From the NCBI GenBank assembly GCA_048158365.1, contig JBLLNL010000002.1: 64,000 nt of DNA; one strand, written 5' to 3'. The notes below the pieces were generated by a model. That model was not told the DNA's origin, searched no databases, and worked only from the letters and a program-made list of their open reading frames with translations. Shown here in pieces: positions 63,439 to 64,000 of the stretch (its first letter is position 1; each line of letters opens with the position of its first letter). This DNA comes from Azoarcus_F sp048158365 (lineage in GTDB: Bacteria > Pseudomonadota > Gammaproteobacteria > Burkholderiales > Rhodocyclaceae). The translations under genes were made by a program, and so were the position numbers.

Positions 63439-63996
63439 TCAGTCTTTCGACGGACTCCCGGTGGCGCTGCGCGGGTCGATCCGTCGGGCGCCGTCGGCGT
63501 ACTGGCTCGCGTTGTCCACATAGTGCAGCGCATTGGCGCGCAACCCCGCGACTTCTTCGTCCGAGAGCTGACGAATGATGCGCCCGGGCGAGCCCACGAC
63601 CAGCGAGCGGTCTGGAATCACCTTGCCTTCCGGAATCAGCGCGTTCGCGCCGATGATGCACTCCTTGCCGATGACCGCGTGATTGAGCACGACCGCATTG
63701 ATGCCGATCAGGGAGCCATCCCCGATCGTGCAGCCGTGCAACATCACCATATGGCCGACCGTCACGTGCGAGCCGATGTTCAGCGGTACGCCCTCGTCGT
63801 TGTGCAGGATGGAGCCATCCTGGATGTTGGTGTTATCGCCGATCACGATCGGATCGTTGTCACCCCGCACCACCACGTTGTACCAGAAGCTGACATTCTT
63901 GCCGGCCTGAACGCGACCGATCACGGTGGCGTTGTCGGCGACCCAGCAACCATCGTCGAAACTCGGTACGCGATCGCCTAGCGCATAGATGGCCAT
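63439..63996 (-). CDS. gamma-class carbonic anhydrase family protein (YrdA/CaiE-like)
   Basis: The 185-residue left-handed beta-helix protein has hexapeptide repeats (VIGDNTNIQDGSIL, VTVGHMVMLHGCTIGDGSLIGINAVVL) and the three metal-binding histidines His65, His82 and His87. It belongs to the gamma-CA-like family, whose members vary in measured activity, so a carbonic anhydrase role is not assured. The gene is complete, four bases from the window end, and runs in the same direction as the SIMPL group. Confidence 0.92.
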   Translation of the reverse strand: MAIYALGDRVPSFDDGCWVADNATVIGRVQAGKNVSFWYNVVVRGDNDPIVIGDNTNIQDGSILHNDEGVPLNIGSHVTVGHMVMLHGCTIGDGSLIGINAVVLNHAVIGKECIIGANALIPEGKVIPDRSLVVGSPGRIIRQLSDEEVAGLRANALHYVDNASQYADGARRIDPRSATGSPSKD

Positions 63997-64000
63997 TCCT

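Overview
The window is ordinary-looking core chromosome from a high-GC Gram-negative proteobacterium, most likely a betaproteobacterium. Four things point there: the conserved run leuC-(entericidin)-leuD-leuB-asd-fimV-truA-trpF-trpB-trpA-accD-folC-dedD-cvpA-purF-metZ; the tig-clpP-clpX-lon block; the pyrG-kdsA-eno-ftsB block; and a DinB with an extra segment near residue 40. Gene order in some gammaproteobacteria is similar, so the class assignment is an inference. I see no rRNA, tRNA, CRISPR array, insertion sequence or prophage.

Layout. 1-4500 (minus): prkA-yeaH-spoVR stress/stationary-phase operon, with spoVR cut by the window edge. 4830-10660 (plus): trigger factor and the ClpXP and Lon proteases; lon has a sigma32-like promoter overlapped by an inverted repeat. 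10795-12970: ilvBN acetolactate synthase behind a textbook attenuation leader (leader peptide, pause-type hairpin, terminator). 13061-15815: aroC, a YdcH-like protein and an MFS transporter. 15919-20370: leucine biosynthesis and asd. 20618-34071: fimV, an EcfT-like protein, truA, trpFBA, accD, folC, dedD, cvpA, purF and metZ.

34080-35939 (minus): a periplasmic and a cytoplasmic cyclophilin followed by lpxH. 36290-40023 (plus): cysS, then an envelope/cell-shape module of an M23 peptidase, a membrane coiled-coil protein and a bactofilin. 40083-44422 (minus): a four-gene polyprenyl-lipid glycosylation operon (PAP2 phosphatase, flippase-like membrane protein, GT2 glycosyltransferase, ArnT-like transferase). 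44598-48530: purL. 48695-49195: a PCu(A)C copper chaperone. 49242-54188: ETF-quinone oxidoreductase facing a thioesterase/acetoacetyl-CoA synthetase/isochorismatase-family group, with a striking 26-bp palindrome between them. 54196-57348: a small membrane protein, two alpha/beta hydrolases and dinB. 57418-61681: pyrG-kdsA-eno-ftsB. 61705-63996 (minus): gamma-carbonic anhydrase, a SIMPL protein, a MliC-like protein and an NlpC/P60 lipoprotein.

The most interesting items are regulatory (ilvBN attenuator, TetR-type palindrome, lon promoter/operator) and two envelope clusters: the lipid glycosylation operon and the SIMPL-MliC-NlpC/P60 group. I found nothing I could defend as a wholly new system. 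All functional calls come from reading translated sequence and motifs, without database searches.
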